From: Gammaproteobacteria bacterium
GTDB taxonomy: Bacteria > Pseudomonadota > Gammaproteobacteria > Ga0077554 > Ga007554
Direction: 5' to 3'
Assembly: GCA_023266055.1 (NCBI GenBank)
Contig: JAHFRW010000016.1
Coordinates: 1-55,808 of the forward strand
DNA length: 55,808 nucleotides
Numbering within the stretch: the stretch's first letter is position 1; the number at the start of each line of letters is the position of its first letter. The notes under the pieces were generated by a model that ran no database searches, was not told where the DNA came from, and was given only the letters and a program-made list of their open reading frames with translations. The position numbers and the translations under genes are program-made. Positions 8,876-17,752 of the stretch are shown here, in pieces.

Positions 8876-8880
8876 GGCAT

Positions 8881-11619
8881 TTATACTCCTCTTATGGTCG
8901 CATCAATCACTGCGTCAGCCAACACATTGCTGGCGTTGTAAACTTTTATGCGTGGGCCAGGCGCGATATTTTTATCTCCGACGATCTCCCAACTCCATCC
9001 CGGCCCTACATTCTGGAGCGCGACATCAACCTTTCTGACCAGCCCATAAACCTTTGTGATCGGCAAACGAACGTCGCCTACCCCCAAACGATATGCGCCC
9101 GTGAGGCCAGACATTACAAGGTCGGCGATATCCTCTGATATGACGCTTGAGTCCAGGATCAGAGTCATAATTTTTAGGGCCGTCAAGGTATTGCCGATAG
9201 GCGCAACCGTCACACGCGCCTGAATATAACGCGTGGTTATGATACCTGCAGGTGTAGCCCAGCCAGACCAGATGACATTATCGGTGCTTGTCCTGATTTC
9301 CAGCGTGCCTGTACCGGAGTATTCCGCCGAGAGCAGCGGGGTAAACTTGATAACAGCGCCCACATCAATGATAACAGCCGTATATGTTAGCGTGGAAGGC
9401 GAACGCGTATATTGCGTCCACGTCTGCCAGGTCACGCCGTCGGTCGGGAAATCACCCCACGTTTTTGTGTCGGAGGCCAACAGCCAACCCGACTCGGCAT
9501 CGACCCAGCAATTTAATTTAATACCGGGCCATCCATCCAGATGTGACTGCTGCACTTCAAGCGCCCCCGCCAGTCGCGGATGACCCAATGTCGCTTCAAT
9601 GTAAACGGCTGAACTTTCGTTGCCCGTTGTGTCCACTGTCACAATTGCAAATGTATAAATCCCTGCAGCTAATTGATTTGTCTCGTAAGGCGACGTTGTC
9701 AACGGGCCTTGGTGCAGCGGTGCCATGCTCGACCATAATGCACCCGATCCCAATTTATATCGAATGTTATATCCAGCAAGATCATTAGGTACAACGCCAG
9801 GGGGTGCCCAAGTAAACCGACGCGTTCCATCAGGATCGGAAGAAATAAAAAACTGCAATGGGGGCGGCGGCGGCTCTGTTTTGCCAATCACCACATAATT
9901 ACTGATCTGAAAATAAGGGCCATAAAACCCCATGGAATTCTGGTACCGTACCCGAAGATCATACGCATCGCCATCCTGCACCGGCGAGATGTGCGCAGTA
10001 ACATCATTGCGTGATGCCGTCCTCACAACGGGCAGCCACACCGAGTCTGTGGATTTTTTATATTCCAAATCCGACCCAATCACATAAATATTATTACTCA
10101 CCGGCCAGACAGCCTTGACGCGGGAGATAATGGTGCCATCGCCGCCCTTGATCAATTCACTTGATCCGCTTGATGGCGTCAACGATGCTGGCGCGGGGAC
10201 GTTACGTGGATCAGGCAAATTTGTGTCGGGGGCAGTAGCCGCTTCGACGGGTACAGCACGATCGTAGGCAGTTGACTCATGCTCCTGGCACGACATCGCC
10301 ACCAACCCGTCCGTACGCAACGTTATGCCGGTGACGCGGAACGGCTTCGCCACCCATCCTGGTGTGGCATGTGTGATGGATACAATATCTGCGATTTCGA
10401 CCTTCAGCGCCTCAGGCGATGCCAGAAAACTGCATGTTAACCCTTGGCGAGATCGCTTGACCAAAACCTCGGTATGATATAAGGCACGGTAATAACTGGT
10501 CTCGAATGGAAAGCTGAACTCCTTGTCCAGTAACAGCCCATTATCCTGCCCCCGAAGGATCGGAGAATCTATGATCGCGAGATCGGCCGCCCACGCCTTA
10601 AGTGGATTCGTAAACTTTGCCTTCGCGCGGTTCAGGCGTACACGTTTAGAGCCGCTGCCGATTGACCATCCACCAATCAAGTTATCAACATTGAAATCCA
10701 TAACGGCTGCCGCGTCACGATCAATCACCAGTTTGTATTTTCCGCCAGAATACGGAAGAAACCCTCGGCACGAGGTTAACATTTCTTCAACGTTACGTTT
10801 GGCCTCTTGCCCTGCATCAACCACGCCATTGCATTCCAGCGCGTTGATGTTCGGGCCACCGGAATAAGAGATAATTGGCGTTTCGCAATAATTTGCAGAT
10901 GCAATAAAAGATGCCGCATCAACCTGCGCAGCAGCAATACCCTTGCCATAACGCGCGTTGGTCAAATAGTCATAAATGCAAAGGGCGGGATTGCTGGTAA
11001 ACTTCACCAGGGCATCCCGAAGATCCAGCACCTTTCGTCCCCTCACATCTGCTGTAATTTCCGGCAGCCGATCATAAATATTTGCATCGAAGGTCAATCG
11101 CACTGCGATATAAGCACATCCTTTCCCGCTATGGGATGCCGTCCACACTCCCGGAAACGCTGATACCATATCGGGGTCAGCCGTCTGCGTGTCAGTGCCC
11201 ACATATTTTTTAATAAGCACCGTACTACCAAAACGCGCGTCTGTGGATACGACATCGTCAATATAAATATTGTCAATGCCAGCAATTTCCCCCTCGGACA
11301 ACACAAAAACCATCCACAAATATTCATTATTGGCACCAGAAACGCCACTGAAAATCCGATTTCCACCGACCCTGCGTGACCCGTAAATTACAGGTACCCG
11401 AGCAACATTACTCGACGTGTTAACAAGTACACTACGATCCTGAGCGCCGATGTCTCCGAATTTCTGGATATCCGGTGTCAGAGCGCCCTGCAGCCACTTC
11501 AATCCCTCTTGGCCTATTTTTATAGGGATGCCGAATGGCGTGATGACATCATCGATTAAATCATATATCCCGCCGCCGTTAGGATCAAAGCCCAGCACAT
11601 CGTCTAAAAAGCTACCCAT
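8881..11619 (-). CDS. central tail tip / host-specificity protein, gpJ-like
   Basis: The 912-residue product matches the tip attachment (gpJ) class in size, gene position and layout. The N-terminal hub region includes VPVIYGSRRVGGNRIFSG and GKGCAYIAVRL. Middle beta domains contain the DIVSITHATPGW-type stretch. Fibronectin-III-like domains follow in the 500-680 region, then a C-terminal beta-rich part. It would close the tail tube and contact the host. It overlaps the upstream gene by one base (11619). Confidence 0.85.
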   Translation of the reverse strand: MGSFLDDVLGFDPNGGGIYDLIDDVITPFGIPIKIGQEGLKWLQGALTPDIQKFGDIGAQDRSVLVNTSSNVARVPVIYGSRRVGGNRIFSGVSGANNEYLWMVFVLSEGEIAGIDNIYIDDVVSTDARFGSTVLIKKYVGTDTQTADPDMVSAFPGVWTASHSGKGCAYIAVRLTFDANIYDRLPEITADVRGRKVLDLRDALVKFTSNPALCIYDYLTNARYGKGIAAAQVDAASFIASANYCETPIISYSGGPNINALECNGVVDAGQEAKRNVEEMLTSCRGFLPYSGGKYKLVIDRDAAAVMDFNVDNLIGGWSIGSGSKRVRLNRAKAKFTNPLKAWAADLAIIDSPILRGQDNGLLLDKEFSFPFETSYYRALYHTEVLVKRSRQGLTCSFLASPEALKVEIADIVSITHATPGWVAKPFRVTGITLRTDGLVAMSCQEHESTAYDRAVPVEAATAPDTNLPDPRNVPAPASLTPSSGSSELIKGGDGTIISRVKAVWPVSNNIYVIGSDLEYKKSTDSVWLPVVRTASRNDVTAHISPVQDGDAYDLRVRYQNSMGFYGPYFQISNYVVIGKTEPPPPPLQFFISSDPDGTRRFTWAPPGVVPNDLAGYNIRYKLGSGALWSSMAPLHQGPLTTSPYETNQLAAGIYTFAIVTVDTTGNESSAVYIEATLGHPRLAGALEVQQSHLDGWPGIKLNCWVDAESGWLLASDTKTWGDFPTDGVTWQTWTQYTRSPSTLTYTAVIIDVGAVIKFTPLLSAEYSGTGTLEIRTSTDNVIWSGWATPAGIITTRYIQARVTVAPIGNTLTALKIMTLILDSSVISEDIADLVMSGLTGAYRLGVGDVRLPITKVYGLVRKVDVALQNVGPGWSWEIVGDKNIAPGPRIKVYNASNVLADAVIDATIRGV

Positions 11620-12179
11620 TAAACACGACCCCAGCGAATCTCATCTGTTTGCGCGGCAAATTCAAAAAATCGATCGCCAGGGAAAAATATCTGTTGATCT
11701 TCACTGTTACAGCGCCGCCCGTAGGTTCGGTCGAAATCGATCCAGTGCGAGGCCGCCTGCCATACAATCGTTGATGTACCCTGCACCACATCCTCTGTGA
11801 GTGACCAGCTGTCAACACGACCATCGAAAATAACTAGAGGATCTATTACAATCTGATCGGTCGCATTCAAAAATCCACGACGAACAATAACCGACCGCTC
11901 AATAAAGTTTTCGGTTAATGCCATCTGAATATTTGCCTGGTTGACGCCCGACAGCGTCACATTCATCGTTCCAGATCGTATTTCAGTGCTTTCTTCGACT
12001 TCGCCGAACGATAGCCAGTTGCCCAGTGCGTGATAGGTATTTCCATTCCAAACGATATTACGCCGCGCCGTAGTCAGGTAGCCAACTGTGGAAAAATACA
12101 ACTCCAGCAAATGAAATATGCGAATTTTCTGCCCCGCAATCTCTGACAGCATCGCCGCCGACATGCCGCGATTCGCCAT
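11619..12179 (-). CDS. phage tail hub protein, DUF2163-like
   Basis: 186 residues. The order (tape measure, this pair, then gpJ-like) and features such as RNIVWNGNTYHALG and the C-terminal WIDFDRTYGRRCNSEDQ resemble the DUF2163 group found at the tip of siphovirus tails. Assignment to the exact family is tentative. The start overlaps the stop of the preceding gene, suggesting coupled translation. Confidence 0.6.
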   Translation of the reverse strand: MANRGMSAAMLSEIAGQKIRIFHLLELYFSTVGYLTTARRNIVWNGNTYHALGNWLSFGEVEESTEIRSGTMNVTLSGVNQANIQMALTENFIERSVIVRRGFLNATDQIVIDPLVIFDGRVDSWSLTEDVVQGTSTIVWQAASHWIDFDRTYGRRCNSEDQQIFFPGDRFFEFAAQTDEIRWGRV

Positions 12180-12772
12180 TAATAAACCTCCTCCATGTCG
12201 GCTTCGTAGCGATAATAAACCGGGGATTGGGCCGGGAATTCCTGCGTGTTTTTTGCGAACGCCAGCGTAAACGGGACATCATTAACAGTGATCGATTCAT
12301 TGTCTGACAACGCCACCATTAATGGCGGCTCAATACTCAACGTAACCTGTCCACTGAGATTGCTATTAGCGTCGGACGTGATCATATAAATCTTGCTGTG
12401 TCCGAATTTAATATAATCACCTTGCCGCAAAATGTTAACGGTATTCGGCGACCAGCCATCGGTCGGAATACTCCGACCCGAGACCGTTGCACCATTCACC
12501 AGCGGCGCGCCGGTTGCAACACCGCGTGGCGCGAGGTGGGGGAACACGGCCTGAAACGATTGCAATTGTCCGCTCTGAGCTAATGCAAATGCCTGGAACT
12601 CTCGACCCTCATCATTCGTTAAACGATCATATGTTGCCGTTACAAGCCATCTATGCCCGCCCATGTCCCGCGCAAAACGTCTGCCCGACTGCGAGTATGA
12701 TACCAACGACTGGGACACAGACCGAATCGTTACCGACGAAGGAGGAGGCGATGACGGATATATATGGCTCAT
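12179..12772 (-). CDS. minor tail protein, distal tail region
   Basis: 197 residues located directly after the tape-measure gene, with start and stop overlapping as ATGA. Beta-rich sequence (GHRWLVTATYDRLTNDEGREF, DYIKFGHSKIYMITSDAN) suits a distal tail or gpM/gpL-like role. No specific family recognised, so the role rests mainly on position. Confidence 0.55.
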   Translation of the reverse strand: MSHIYPSSPPPSSVTIRSVSQSLVSYSQSGRRFARDMGGHRWLVTATYDRLTNDEGREFQAFALAQSGQLQSFQAVFPHLAPRGVATGAPLVNGATVSGRSIPTDGWSPNTVNILRQGDYIKFGHSKIYMITSDANSNLSGQVTLSIEPPLMVALSDNESITVNDVPFTLAFAKNTQEFPAQSPVYYRYEADMEEVY

Positions 12773-14892
12773 GATACCGGCCCACCACGACGCCCACGTT
12801 CATCGTATGCGGACTGAATCAATGCGATGATCTGGTTACGTTGCGCCTTGACAATGTCGACTGCGCGCGGCGCATCCTGCCCCGTCACCGTGAAATTAAT
12901 TTCAACCCTGCCCGACGCCTGACCTTCAAGAAATTTCGTCAGGCGCTTGTTATCATCCTTTTTAACAACGCGCTCACCCTCCTGGATCAAATAGGGACCA
13001 GTCCGTGGAGCACTGGCGAATCCGTCATGGGCGACGCCCGCCAACGACAAGCCACTCGATAGCGCATAAACTGACGATATGCCCGTGCCAGCAGGCACTG
13101 AATTCGCACCTGCCGTCGCGAGCGACACTGCTGCTGCGGCAGGTGCCCAGGCTATAGCTGTGGCCGCCGCCGCAGCAATACTTGTGGCGGTTGAGGCGGC
13201 TTTTGCCGACTCACCGAACGCAAAATCAATGGCGCGCCGCACCCCTATTGAAATAAGCGCCGCAATCACCTCACGCGCCATGGATTTCACTGAAACCCTC
13301 AAAAAATCCGAGAACTTTTTCTGCTCCAAAATTGCATCAGCAACAGACTGCCCCAGGCTGATATTAAAGCCCACTGCCGCATTCCCCCAAATATCGACAA
13401 ACTCCTGCGCGAATGTTTTACTCACCTCAACCCGTCTCTGTGATTCATCGGCAAACCGTTTCCCCAGCGAATCAATGGCACCCTCAAGCTCCGGCCCTTC
13501 CAGGTATTGGGCGAGCAGCTTATAATCCTCCAAATATTTCCGGGCAGCGGACTCATTGGGATTTAAATCATCAAGCAGCGATTGCAAACGCTTGAGATTA
13601 TCAGCTTGCCCCTGCCCGAATTCCTCGGCCGACAATGCAAGATTCTTGGTTACACCATCCTGCTTAACAAGCGTATCAACATAATCAAGGGCGGCGCGAT
13701 TATATAACCCTACGTCAACGGCACCAGCCTTATGCAACCGATTCAGATCCGTCATGCGCGCAATAAATTGTTCCTGCGGCGTGCGTGTGGCCGCAAAAAT
13801 ACGCGAGCTTGACTCCAGGTCTTTCGCCGCCTGCTTCTTTCGCGCCTCATCAGCCGCCGCCCGTCGCTGCTGATTCGCCTCATCAATTTGGGATTGCTCC
13901 TGATTCCGCCGCCCCAGTGCAGCCAGCGCATCTTCCCGCCCCAATGCTGCGGCACCAGGCGGCAAATTGCCACGGTCGATCAATCCTGAGCCTGCAGGCG
14001 CACGTGAGCTACCACTGCGATCCACCACTGGCACAAACGGATTAAAGGCCGCCCCCAGATTCCGCAGGCTCGGGTCGTTTGAAAATGCCTTAATGCTGTC
14101 CGCCATCTCCTTGATCCAGCCAATTGCCGACTGAGCAGGCAACGAGTTGCCTATGGACTCCAACATTTCATCCCACGATTTCTTAAGATCCCGCGTGGAT
14201 TTTGACAGGCCAGAATTCATTTTTTCGGCGGTGCCACCAAACTGCTTTTCGAGTTCCTTTAAAACAATTGCCTGCGCCGCCGCCAAATCATTGGTTTTTA
14301 AAAAACCATTAATCATGTCCTTTTGCACGGTACTGAAAGTGATACCCGCCCTGCCCAGGGCTGAAACGCCGGTGGCCGGGTCATTAAGGGCTTTCCCGAC
14401 CTGGATAATAGAGGATTGCAAATCCGTGCCGAGCACCGCCGACAAATCGGCTGACAAACCGATGGCCTGCTGGAACGTATCGCCTGATATATTCCGAAAA
14501 GTGAGCATCACGGCGGATGCATTACGTATCTGCTCATCATCGAACAAGGTCGTGTTCGACAATTGATCCGCAAGATTATTTATTTGAGCCGCCGTTATCC
14601 CGGCCGAATAGCCCGTGGCGCGCAACACTGCCGCCAACTTGGTCTGGGTCTGCTCGGCCTCTACTGCGGCACTAATCGAGGCGCGGATACCTGCGGATAC
14701 CGCTGCAACCGAGGCCAAGGATGCCAGATATCGACCCACGCCAACACTGGCGTCATCCAGGCCCGTGCGAATTTTCTGGCCTGCCCTGGTACCCGCATCA
14801 CCCAATCTCCCCAGATCCCGCGAAGCACCATCAACCACACCACGAAAACCACCGGCATCGGCAATCAACCGCACCTTAAGGTCGGTAGGCAT
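12769..14892 (-). CDS. tail tape measure protein
   Basis: 707 residues. It sets tail length as a scaffold inside the tail tube. The N-terminal third carries the typical tape-measure region (LRATGYSAGITAAQINNLA, SAVMLTFRNISGDTFQQA, GKALNDPATGVSALGRAG). Coiled helical sequence follows, and hydrophobic Ala-rich segments (about 560-620) could cross the host membrane. It is preceded by the G/GT frameshift pair, which in lambda chaperones this protein. Confidence 0.93.
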   Translation of the reverse strand: MPTDLKVRLIADAGGFRGVVDGASRDLGRLGDAGTRAGQKIRTGLDDASVGVGRYLASLASVAAVSAGIRASISAAVEAEQTQTKLAAVLRATGYSAGITAAQINNLADQLSNTTLFDDEQIRNASAVMLTFRNISGDTFQQAIGLSADLSAVLGTDLQSSIIQVGKALNDPATGVSALGRAGITFSTVQKDMINGFLKTNDLAAAQAIVLKELEKQFGGTAEKMNSGLSKSTRDLKKSWDEMLESIGNSLPAQSAIGWIKEMADSIKAFSNDPSLRNLGAAFNPFVPVVDRSGSSRAPAGSGLIDRGNLPPGAAALGREDALAALGRRNQEQSQIDEANQQRRAAADEARKKQAAKDLESSSRIFAATRTPQEQFIARMTDLNRLHKAGAVDVGLYNRAALDYVDTLVKQDGVTKNLALSAEEFGQGQADNLKRLQSLLDDLNPNESAARKYLEDYKLLAQYLEGPELEGAIDSLGKRFADESQRRVEVSKTFAQEFVDIWGNAAVGFNISLGQSVADAILEQKKFSDFLRVSVKSMAREVIAALISIGVRRAIDFAFGESAKAASTATSIAAAAATAIAWAPAAAAVSLATAGANSVPAGTGISSVYALSSGLSLAGVAHDGFASAPRTGPYLIQEGERVVKKDDNKRLTKFLEGQASGRVEINFTVTGQDAPRAVDIVKAQRNQIIALIQSAYDERGRRGGPVS

Positions 14893-15607
14893 TATTCACG
14901 CTCCATATCAACACAAATAATCTCGCGCTCGATAACCTGTAACCCAAAAAATAATTCCGGGTCGACATTATCGCGAAGACTACATCGCTGCATCACCACA
15001 TCAACACCCGCATAATTCAGCCCTGTGCGCCGCCCGTCGTAATTTCTGGCCCATTGCGTCTGACACAACAAATAAAGATCAATCGCTCCATCATTGACCG
15101 GCAATATCTGCGGCTCAGGACATTCGGCACATGAGTCCGGTGATCGCCGAGATGCTTTACACGATTTGCAATACCCAGGCCCCACACCGTTCGCATCGGT
15201 CACCCAGCGAACCCAGGCAATCAGTTTTTTACCGGTGCCCCGCTGCTGGCCTCCCACAGCCCATCGTTAACTGCCTGATAGAGATTTGGCACGCAATTCA
15301 TAATCTCCGCTAGATTGGCCTGCGAGAAAGGCACCACATCACCACTATCCGCGTCAACCACGCCATCCCAGCCCACAATGTGGCCATATAACCATTGGCG
15401 GCTCTCGTTAATAACGCCCATGTCAAGCGCCTTAACAGCCGCCGCAGACTCTTCAATTTTTTTTGCGGCCACTATCTTTTCATCGTTGGTCATGATCCTG
15501 TATCTAATTCTGATCTCAACCTCATCAACCTGACCTGACCCATCATTCCGAAGCGCATTGAATCTAACAGGCCATAAAACTTCCATCTTTCTGGCAAACT
15601 TGAACAT
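14892..15607 (-). CDS. tail assembly chaperone G-T fusion made by -1 frameshift
   Basis: A ribosome slipping back one base on A AAA AAC (15230-15224) would join the G protein (128 codons through AAC) to 110 more codons, giving about 238 residues. The T part begins LIAWVRWVTDANG and contains a DUF1799-like stretch (LYLLCQTQWARNYDG, LNYAGVDVVM), a known T-type tail chaperone. It also has a cluster of cysteines (CKSCK, SCAEC) that may bind zinc. In lambda the G and GT proteins recruit the tape measure to tail tube protein. Confidence 0.8.
15221..15607 (-). CDS. tail assembly chaperone G
   Basis: Zero-frame product of about 128 residues ending SGAPVKN. The start is taken as ATG 15607 because AAGG sits just upstream; a GTG at 15613 is also possible. 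Position between the major tail protein and the tape measure, and the slippery heptamer just before the stop, identify it as the G-type chaperone. The sequence itself is weakly conserved, as is usual. Confidence 0.8.
   Translation of the reverse strand: MFKFARKMEVLWPVRFNALRNDGSGQVDEVEIRIRYRIMTNDEKIVAAKKIEESAAAVKALDMGVINESRQWLYGHIVGWDGVVDADSGDVVPFSQANLAEIMNCVPNLYQAVNDGLWEASSGAPVKN
15224..15230 (-). promoter_or_regulatory. -1 programmed frameshift site AAAAAAC
   Basis: The heptamer A_AAA_AAC lies in frame with the G gene, one codon before its TGA (15223-15221). The -1 frame is open on both sides and continues into the T extension. This matches the conserved frameshift of tail chaperone genes. 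Confidence 0.8.
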
Positions 15608-15614
15608 AAGCACC

Positions 15615-16583
15615 TTATATCGTTGCTACAGCGTTTTTAATAATAACCTGCAATCCGTTTTGAGCGCTGAGGCGGAAGCCCCTGAACGGCAACTGGATCA
15701 AGATACCCTGCGGCCCTTCAATGCCAGGCGAGGTGCGCTCATAAACCAGATTCTGCACCAGGAACTCTATTGATTCATTGCCCGCTGACCCAAGTCCGTT
15801 ACCCCGCGCTAACGTCACCTTCAGGCTCGATGCGGTATCGTTAATGGCTTTATTGAGCAACGTCGCATCCTCAAACAGCGCCGTAATCGATCCGGTGATT
15901 GAGGAGAATCCCTCTGGCAAAGCACGCCGAGCGCCACCTCCACCAATCGCAAAAACGGAATCATCCAGCGCATTATCAATTTTGATATCACACGATGTTA
16001 CTGTCGCAATCGCCGACCCGCCCTCAAGAATCGTCGCGGAAAATGACGAAAACGGCGTGTGCCCGGTATCAGTATAAGTGGCATCAATGGGAGCCGCCCC
16101 GAGCGTACTCTTTGCACCCTTCACCTCAAAATTTGCGAGGCAATAGCCCTCGGTAGGGAACGAAAATGTGGTAGATCCAATGCGCATGCCATTGAATTTT
16201 TCATACCGCCCAGACCCGGAAATATTACTGCCGTAATCATGCTCAACAATCAATCCCGTAGGCAACGACCCCAGCGTCAGCGTATGAGTATACGGGCCAG
16301 CCCCCGACGTGACATTCACGCCCATGGCATGCTTCAACAGCGTACCTATATTTTCTGCACCCAATTCCACCGATATCTGACCCGCGACATCAACATTGCC
16401 ACGTGCCGGCCGGGTTCGCGCCCGCGAATTATCCAGGGTATTACTGTCCAGCAATGTCTGTGAGCTTTTAACGGTCGAGGTGACCACATACAGTTTCTTG
16501 CCATCCGGCGCACCAGGATCAGTGGCGTAGGTTGATTCCTCATAAATTCCAATCTGCGTTTGAGTACCACGCGCCTGCGGCAT
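15615..16583 (-). CDS. major tail (tube) protein
   Basis: 322 residues, beta-rich, with GKKLYVVTSTVKSSQTLL near the N-terminus and Gly/Ser-rich immunoglobulin-like segments later. It sits directly upstream of the G/GT chaperone genes, the fixed place of the tail tube protein in lambda-like phages. It would polymerise into the tail tube. Confidence 0.85.
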   Translation of the reverse strand: MPQARGTQTQIGIYEESTYATDPGAPDGKKLYVVTSTVKSSQTLLDSNTLDNSRARTRPARGNVDVAGQISVELGAENIGTLLKHAMGVNVTSGAGPYTHTLTLGSLPTGLIVEHDYGSNISGSGRYEKFNGMRIGSTTFSFPTEGYCLANFEVKGAKSTLGAAPIDATYTDTGHTPFSSFSATILEGGSAIATVTSCDIKIDNALDDSVFAIGGGGARRALPEGFSSITGSITALFEDATLLNKAINDTASSLKVTLARGNGLGSAGNESIEFLVQNLVYERTSPGIEGPQGILIQLPFRGFRLSAQNGLQVIIKNAVATI

Positions 16584-16585
16584 AA

Positions 16586-16783
16586 CTAATCCTCCAAAAC
16601 AATAATGCTTTTATCGTCATTTTCGTCATGCGAGGCAAGACGAAATCCCTTAACCTGTATCAATCGCTGAGCTTCGCCTGGAGGAACCCAGTAATAGTGA
16701 TGAGAAAAATATGGCCCAACTGCCACAATGCCATCGCCATCGAAAATCACGCGCACCATCTTCAAATGACCATCTCCCATCAT
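16586..16783 (-). CDS. small phage protein of unknown function
   Basis: 65 residues with no recognised domain, acidic C-terminus (HDENDDKSIIVLED). It overlaps the upstream gene by four bases and precedes the tail tube gene by two bases, so it is embedded in the tail operon. Confidence 0.5.
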   Translation of the reverse strand: MMGDGHLKMVRVIFDGDGIVAVGPYFSHHYYWVPPGEAQRLIQVKGFRLASHDENDDKSIIVLED

Positions 16784-17019
16784 AATCCCTTATCTTCTCT
16801 GCGATCCAAACGCTCAGCAATATAATCCAGCTTTTTAAAAAGCGCCGCGATAGACTCCTTGAAATCCGGCTTGCTCACATACTCCTTTGGCAATTCTTCG
16901 CGCAACTTTGCCAGATCAGCCGCCATCTCACGCTGGGCAGACCATAACGTTTTCAAGATCCACCCACCCATCACCATAATCAAATAGGTTGCGCCTTGCC
17001 CGATAAATTGCCAATCCAT
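16780..17019 (-). CDS. small membrane-anchored coiled-coil phage protein
   Basis: 79 residues: one membrane segment (ATYLIMVMGGWILKTLW) followed by a charged coiled-coil (REMAADLAKLREELP, IAALFKKLDYIAERLDRRE). Proteins of this form occur within tail or lysis modules. A second holin-like or pinholin role is possible but not shown. Confidence 0.6.
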   Translation of the reverse strand: MDWQFIGQGATYLIMVMGGWILKTLWSAQREMAADLAKLREELPKEYVSKPDFKESIAALFKKLDYIAERLDRREDKGL

Positions 17020-17034
17020 CTTTCCCCCTCTGAA

Positions 17035-17457
17035 TTAGTGCGCTGTAATATTATTTGAAATAATTCTGTATTTAACATTATATTCGTGTGCCACGGACAC
17101 GATGTGGTCATCAAGATCATTCCGGGATTTGCTGGATGACGTGATGCCTATGTCTGAACACAACCCGCCCAGAGAGCGATCCAGCATTAACGCGGAATGT
17201 ACGGTAACCATATGAGCATCCACTGATTGCTCAACACCATCGGCGCGCGAAAAAACGGATATCCGTACAGATAAATCAACATCATGATGACCGAAGGTCA
17301 ATGGGGTGAATTCCTCACCGACCCAATCCAGCACGATGGCCAGCGGTAAATTGCGTGACAGCGGGTCAACAGGCGATCGCATTAACGCAACATCAGGCAA
17401 TGCCGTCTCTATGACGGAAAATAGTGCCGAGATAATCTGCTCACGAATCGATGCCAT
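17035..17457 (-). CDS. tail terminator / minor tail protein, gpU-like
   Basis: 140 residues located between the neck/adaptor gene and the tail tube protein, the usual place of the tail terminator. The start IREQIISALFSVIETALPDV and the central LAIVLDWVGEEF, DLSVRISVFSRADG suit the gpU-like fold. Assignment is by position and style. Confidence 0.6.
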   Translation of the reverse strand: MASIREQIISALFSVIETALPDVALMRSPVDPLSRNLPLAIVLDWVGEEFTPLTFGHHDVDLSVRISVFSRADGVEQSVDAHMVTVHSALMLDRSLGGLCSDIGITSSSKSRNDLDDHIVSVAHEYNVKYRIISNNITAH

Positions 17458-17458
17458 A

Positions 17459-17752
17459 TTACCGCCTTTTGCAAACCAACCGAAAGCTGCGTGTATCTAC
17501 GCGCCCAGACATTGTTGTAATTCGGCAGGCGACGTCGTAAGACACGCCAACAACAAAACCACCCAGCCATATCTTCGCCAGCGATGCATCATTAGATTGT
17601 TGCGCGATGGTTAATGGTACAGGGATATTCCACACCACTGACTGTAGCGAATCAGACCCCAACCAGTCTGCCCACTCCTCCGCGTAATCCAGCAGCGCGC
17701 CGGGCGACACCGGCAACCAATAACCATAAGCATCCAGCATAAAGCCCGTCAT
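17459..17752 (-). CDS. phage Ig-like adaptor protein
   Basis: 97 residues with the pattern SLQSVVWNIPVPLTIA, WLGGFVVGVSYDVACRITT and a C-terminal RVDTRSFRLVCKRR. It resembles a widespread small beta-sandwich phage protein, sometimes annotated as fibre-tail adaptor. It overlaps the LamG-repeat gene stop-to-start by four bases. Confidence 0.6.
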   Translation of the reverse strand: MTGFMLDAYGYWLPVSPGALLDYAEEWADWLGSDSLQSVVWNIPVPLTIAQQSNDASLAKIWLGGFVVGVSYDVACRITTMSGRVDTRSFRLVCKRR

